From the NCBI RefSeq assembly GCF_000765215.1, contig NZ_JPJE01000005.1, forward strand, positions 62,001 to 126,000: a stretch of 64,000 bases of DNA. Direction: 5' to 3'. Origin of the DNA: Eubacterium sp. ER2 (lineage in GTDB: Bacteria > Bacillota > Clostridia > Lachnospirales > Lachnospiraceae). This document shows, piece after piece, positions 60,336 to 64,000 of the stretch; within the stretch, counting starts at the first letter, position 1; each line of letters begins with the position of its first letter. Position numbers and translations under genes: made by a program. The notes beneath the pieces are model-generated. The model worked only from the letters and a program-made list of their open reading frames with translations. It did not search any database and had not been told where the DNA came from.

Positions 60336-61900
60336 GGGCGCTTTTGTATCTGACAAAGAGAAGCTTTATCAACCGGGCGAGGAAGGCGGTGCGCAAGCCG
60401 GTGACCTACCTCTATATCGCGCTGGGCATCTTCTATGTGGTGGGGATCCTGGCAGCCTTTGCCTCCCTGGCGGCGGCCGGTGGCATTGCCTACAAGCAGG
60501 GGATCGTCTACGTCATGACAGTGTGGCTCTACTTTATCTTCTGCAGCAATTTTCTGTCCTACGCAAAGCTGAAGGGCGTGATCTTCAGGCCCAGCCACGC
60601 CCATTTTATCTTCACCGCGCCCATCAGCTCCAAGCTGGTGCTGCTCCACGGGGCGATTTTGAACTACACGGTATCCCTTGTGGCAGATTTTTTGTTCTCC
60701 GTGGCGGCAGTGACGATCTTCCACGTGGAGCCGGTCAGGGCTATTCTGCTTTTTGTCTTCTGCTTTGTGTTTGAGACGGCATTTGAGACCAGCCTGATGG
60801 TCTTTCTCTACTCCGGGGAGGAGAGGTTTCAGGGGCTGATCCGCCTTCTGCGGCTTCTGATCTATGTCCTTGTGGGAGCGGTGGCCGCGGTGGTGGCCTG
60901 GTATCTTGTGAGAGGAGGGCTGAATAAGGAGTCAGTCCTTGCCCTCTTTGAGTCCCCGGCCCTCAGGCTCCTTCCGGTGGCGGGCTGGGAGGTGTCGGCG
61001 GTAAGCCTTCTCGTGACGGGGCCGGACCGGTGGAATGTGATCGGGACTGTCCTCTTTCTTCTGGCCTGCGCGGGGATGCTCCTGGTGGCCCGGAGGATCC
61101 GGTGTACAGGAGCCTACTACGAGGACGCGGCTAAATTCGCGGATGACTACGCGGAGCTGAAAAGGAGGAACCAGAAGGGGGAGAGCAGTGTAGGCTTTGG
61201 AAAGAAGAAGCTGAAAAGGGCGTCCCTCGCGGGCTGGGGCACGGGGGCCAAGGCGATCTTCAGCCGGCAGCTCCTGGAGTACAAAAAGGAGCGGTTCTTC
61301 ATTTTTACAGGCTTTACCCTGGCAGCCCTCATAGGGGCAGTGGTCTGCATCTTCTTTGTGGGCAGGCCCGACGAGGAGCTGCCACCGGATCTTCTGCTCA
61401 TGGGGATCGCCGTCTACATGGTCTTTGTGGGCACCGGGTACATGGGAAAATGGGGGAAGGAGCTGGAGCTGCCCTACATTTACCTGATCCCCGAGCCGGC
61501 GGCAAAGAAGCTCTGGTACGCCACCTGCACGGAGCACCTGAAGGCCCTGGTGGACGCGGTTATCTTCTGCGTCCCCGTGGGACTGGCCTGGGGCATTTCC
61601 ATCTGGAAGATCGCGGCCATCATCCTGTCCTATGTGGTGCTCCAGGCCAACCGGCTCTACATCAAGGTGCTGGGGGACAGCCTTCTGGGCGATACCCTGG
61701 GGACTACGGGAAAGCAGTTCTTCCTGCTGGGAGTCCAGGGAGGCATCCTGGGCATCGGAGCCCTGGCCAGCATCCCGGCGGCCTACCTGATAAATGCAAA
61801 TTTGCTCTTTTTAATCGTGCCGATTTATAGTATGATAATTACAGTGCTGATTGCTGCTCTCACCGTTCCGAGATTTGAGTGCATGGAGCAGTGGGATTAG
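60332..61900 (+). CDS. ABC exporter membrane subunit
   Basis: 522 aa with about ten hydrophobic segments in two clusters (about 27-205 and 310-510) around a soluble loop (about 245-300). It belongs to the group of large single-chain ABC-2-like permeases annotated as putative ABC exporters in Firmicutes. It overlaps the ATPase gene by four bases. The substrate cannot be read from sequence. Confidence 0.85.
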   Translation: MRALLYLTKRSFINRARKAVRKPVTYLYIALGIFYVVGILAAFASLAAAGGIAYKQGIVYVMTVWLYFIFCSNFLSYAKLKGVIFRPSHAHFIFTAPISSKLVLLHGAILNYTVSLVADFLFSVAAVTIFHVEPVRAILLFVFCFVFETAFETSLMVFLYSGEERFQGLIRLLRLLIYVLVGAVAAVVAWYLVRGGLNKESVLALFESPALRLLPVAGWEVSAVSLLVTGPDRWNVIGTVLFLLACAGMLLVARRIRCTGAYYEDAAKFADDYAELKRRNQKGESSVGFGKKKLKRASLAGWGTGAKAIFSRQLLEYKKERFFIFTGFTLAALIGAVVCIFFVGRPDEELPPDLLLMGIAVYMVFVGTGYMGKWGKELELPYIYLIPEPAAKKLWYATCTEHLKALVDAVIFCVPVGLAWGISIWKIAAIILSYVVLQANRLYIKVLGDSLLGDTLGTTGKQFFLLGVQGGILGIGALASIPAAYLINANLLFLIVPIYSMIITVLIAALTVPRFECMEQWD

Positions 61901-61934
61901 GAAAATAAGGACAGCATGCAAGGAGGGTCACACA

Positions 61935-62411
61935 ATGTTGGATGAAGAATTTGTCACGCTTGAGATCGGAAAGACAAAGCATATCGCTCTGGTCGCTCAC
62001 GACGGCAAGAAGAAGGAGCTGGTGGACTGGTGCGACAGGAATAAAGAGATACTGAAGGGCCATTTTCTCTGCGGGACAGGGACCACGGCCAAGCTCATCG
62101 CCGAGAAGACGGGGCTGCCGGTGAAAGGGTTCTGCAGCGGTCCCCTGGGAGGAGACCAGCAGATCGGTGCCAAGATCGTGGAGGGACAGATCGATTTCAT
62201 GATTTTCCTGTGGGATCCGCTGGAGGCACAGCCCCACGACCCGGATGTGAAGGCGCTTTTGCGCATCGCTGTGGTCTATGACATCCCCATCGCCAACAAC
62301 CTGGCTACCGCGGATTTCATGCTTAATTCCAGATACATGTCAGAGCCCTACGCGAGAAAGATCGAGAATTTCAACAGGACGATCCAGCAGCGTGTGGAGA
62401 GGATGAAATAG
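61935..62411 (+). CDS. mgsA: Methylglyoxal synthase
   Basis: 158 aa from ATG 61935 (AGGAGG upstream). IALVAHDGKKKEL at the N-terminus, the phosphate-binding GTGTTAKLI segment, SGPLGGDQQIGAKI with the catalytic aspartate, and WDPLEAQPHDPDVKAL (His and Asp of the active site). It converts dihydroxyacetone phosphate to methylglyoxal, a bypass when phosphate is short. The methyltransferase gene starts directly after its stop. Confidence 0.96.
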   Translation: MLDEEFVTLEIGKTKHIALVAHDGKKKELVDWCDRNKEILKGHFLCGTGTTAKLIAEKTGLPVKGFCSGPLGGDQQIGAKIVEGQIDFMIFLWDPLEAQPHDPDVKALLRIAVVYDIPIANNLATADFMLNSRYMSEPYARKIENFNRTIQQRVERMK

Positions 62412-63167
62412 ATGGCTGAGGCATACGGCAGCTTTTCGGAGGTCTATGACACTTTCATGGATAATGTGCCCTACCGGGAGTGGGCCGGCTACATAGAGGA
62501 AAAGCTGAGGCAGCAGGGGATAGAGGAGGGCCTTGTCCTGGATCTGGGATGCGGGACGGGCAGCATGACCGAAGAGCTGGCGGACGCCGGTTACGACATG
62601 ATCGGGGTGGACAGCTCCACGGAGATGCTGGAGCAGGCCTTTGAGAAGAAGGAAACAAGCGGCCACGACATCCTCTACCTTCTGCAGGATATGCGGGAGT
62701 TTGAGCTCTACGGCACCGTCCGGGCAGTTGTCAGCGCCTGCGACTGTGTCAACTATATCACAGACCCGGAGGAGCTTCTGGAGGTGTTCCGGCTTGTGAA
62801 CAATTACCTGGACCCGGGAGGCATCTTTCTCTTTGACTTCAACACAGAGTACAAGTACAGGGAGGTGCTGGGCGAGCAGACCATCGCCGAGGACAGGGAG
62901 GATTGCAGCTTCATCTGGGACAACTATTACGATGAGGAGGGGCGGATCAACTCCTACGAGCTGACTCTGTTTATCCGGGAGGAGGGGGATCTCTACCGGA
63001 AATATAAGGAGCAGCATTTCCAGAGGGCCTACACTCTGGAGGAGATGAAGGAGCTCCTTAAAAGGAGCGGCCTGACCTTTCTGTCAGCCCAGGAGGGCTA
63101 CACGGACAGGGAGGCGGGGCCTGGCAGCGAGAGAATAACCATCATGGCGAGGGAGTGCGGAAAATGA
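62412..63167 (+). CDS. Class I SAM-dependent methyltransferase
   Basis: 251 aa. SAM-binding motif I VLDLGCGTGSM (about 37-47), followed by the acidic residue of motif II in IGVDSS. The family is close to small-molecule methyltransferases of the YqeM/UbiE-like group. The substrate is unknown. It is translationally adjacent to mgsA (no gap). Its stop codon lies in the loop of a hairpin at 63151-63178. Confidence 0.9.
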   Translation: MAEAYGSFSEVYDTFMDNVPYREWAGYIEEKLRQQGIEEGLVLDLGCGTGSMTEELADAGYDMIGVDSSTEMLEQAFEKKETSGHDILYLLQDMREFELYGTVRAVVSACDCVNYITDPEELLEVFRLVNNYLDPGGIFLFDFNTEYKYREVLGEQTIAEDREDCSFIWDNYYDEEGRINSYELTLFIREEGDLYRKYKEQHFQRAYTLEEMKELLKRSGLTFLSAQEGYTDREAGPGSERITIMARECGK

Positions 63168-63180
63168 TCCGCGCTCCCTT
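63151..63180 (+). terminator. Hairpin over the methyltransferase stop codon
   Basis: GGGAGTGCGGA pairs with TCCGCGCTCCC (11 pairs, one G-U); the TGA is in the 6-nt loop. Only TTGTC follows, so termination is weak. Confidence 0.5.
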
Positions 63181-63252
63181 GTCAAGTATGGGAAAAAATA
63201 TTAAAATGGTACATGAGTCAAAAAAGAGAACAAGAGAAAGGATCAAGAATAG

Positions 63253-64000
63253 ATGACACAGAACACAGATTACATCGTAAGGGCAACCGCCGCGGGAGGG
63301 CAGATCAGAGCCTTCGCGGCCACCACAAGGGACCTGGTGGAGGAGGCCAGGAGACGCCACAACACAAGTCCGGTGGCCACAGCGGCCCTGGGGCGCCTGC
63401 TGACAGCGGGCGTTATGATGGGCAGCATGATGAAAAATGACACCGACGTGCTGACTCTCCAGATTAACGGCGACGGCCCCCTGGGAGGCATCACAGTGAC
63501 AGCGGACAGTCAGGGGAATGTGAAGGGCTACGTGCAGAACCCGGACGTGATCCTGCCCCCGAAGAACGGGAAGCTGGATGTGGGGGGAGCCGTGGGCATC
63601 GGCCTTCTCACCGTCATCAAGGACATGGGCCTTAAGGAGCCCTACTCGGGCCAGACCATCCTTGTGACAAGCGAGATCGCAGAGGATCTGACCTACTATT
63701 TCGCCAATTCAGAGCAGGTGCCCTCCTCTGTGGGGCTGGGCGTGCTCATGGAGAAGGACAACACGGTAAAATGCGCGGGGGGCTTTATCGTGCAGCTCAT
63801 GCCCTTTGCCGAGGAGAAGGTGATCAGCCGCCTGGAGGAAAATGTGGGAAAGATCACCTCTGTGACAAAGCTTCTGGAGGAGGGCTACACGCCCCAGCAG
63901 CTTCTTTCGGATCTGACAGAGGGGCTGGATCTGGAGGTCACAGACACCATGCCCGCCCGGTTCTACTGTAACTGTTCCAAGGAGAGAGTGGAGCGGGCCG
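63253..64000 (+). CDS. hslO: Redox-regulated chaperone Hsp33 (3' end beyond window)
   Basis: 249 residues are visible from ATG 63253 (GAAAGGA upstream); the frame runs off the right edge. Typical Hsp33 features are YIVRATAAGGQIRAFAATT at the N-terminus, INGDGPLGG and VQNP segments, and the first zinc cysteines in FYCNCSKERV near the edge; the second pair (CxxC) lies outside. Hsp33 holds unfolding proteins under oxidative stress when its zinc centre is oxidised. Confidence 0.95.
   Translation, partial: MTQNTDYIVRATAAGGQIRAFAATTRDLVEEARRRHNTSPVATAALGRLLTAGVMMGSMMKNDTDVLTLQINGDGPLGGITVTADSQGNVKGYVQNPDVILPPKNGKLDVGGAVGIGLLTVIKDMGLKEPYSGQTILVTSEIAEDLTYYFANSEQVPSSVGLGVLMEKDNTVKCAGGFIVQLMPFAEEKVISRLEENVGKITSVTKLLEEGYTPQQLLSDLTEGLDLEVTDTMPARFYCNCSKERVERA

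Overview
The window comes from a moderately GC-rich, spore-forming, strictly fermentative Firmicute, most likely of the family Lachnospiraceae. The evidence is the complete spoIVA gene, a selenium-dependent glycine reductase operon, a DUF5717/DUF5716/TPR gene trio and other Lachnospiraceae-type hypothetical families (DUF1292, DUF5662, DUF512), and strong AGGAGG-type ribosome binding sites. I do not name a genus. No rRNA, tRNA, CRISPR array, prophage or insertion sequence transposase was seen.

Layout. 1-4.1 kb: a sugar operon (TIM-barrel isomerase/epimerase cut by the window edge, SIS-domain isomerase, fused DhaK-DhaL kinase, Gfo/Idh/MocA oxidoreductase). 4.2-5.3 kb (minus): a CobD/HisC-like aminotransferase. 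5.4-10.8 kb: a three-gene module of unknown function (1104-aa DUF5717 protein, actin/Hsp70-fold-like DUF5716 protein, TPR-like protein). 10.9-13.2 kb: a polar amino acid ABC importer. 13.4-16.3 kb: purF and purB. 16.4-24.6 kb: glycine riboswitch, terminator and the operon grdX-grdE-grdB-trxB-trxA-grdA-grdC-grdD. GrdB and GrdA each have an in-frame UGA selenocysteine codon, so both are split if UGA is read as stop. 24.7-26.5 kb: a two-gene ThrE/YjjP-YjjB-type exporter whose first gene carries an N-terminal GNAT acetyltransferase. 26.5-30.9 kb: divergent sirtuin, gltX, UvrD-like helicase, and a convergent DUF1292 gene. 31-35.2 kb: an orphan sugar-binding lipoprotein, a GH13 protein lacking its catalytic residues, a TraX-like membrane protein and a DUF5662 protein.

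35.3-43.3 kb: luxS (minus), a structured intergenic region, a histidine phosphatase, trpS, a small membrane protein, prs (minus), a DUF512 radical-SAM-like protein, der and plsY. 43.4-44.7 kb: gpsA followed by a 271-bp MITE-like inverted-repeat element. 44.7-51 kb: a LysR regulator divergent from a TIM-barrel enzyme, an Old Yellow Enzyme-type flavin/FeS reductase, an AroE homologue and an MFS transporter. A second AroE homologue and a type I AroD lie at 56-57.7 kb (minus). Together these suggest uptake and conversion of quinate/shikimate-type cyclohexane carboxylates. 51-55.9 kb: an envelope-response region (OmpR-type regulator, histidine kinase, His-rich secreted protein, ECF sigma factor with RsgI-like anti-sigma, PepSY lipoprotein). 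57.9-64 kb: spoIVA, an ABC exporter, mgsA, a methyltransferase and the start of hslO.

How the parts fit: the importer and the riboswitch-controlled glycine reductase support amino-acid (Stickland-type) fermentation, in which glycine is reduced to acetyl phosphate using thioredoxin. purF/purB and prs share the PRPP and purine supply. The most unusual items are the DUF5717/DUF5716/TPR module, the GNAT-ThrE fusion, the catalytically emptied GH13 protein, the divergent sirtuin, the cyclohexane-carboxylate cluster and the two structured non-coding regions at 36.0 and 44.5 kb.
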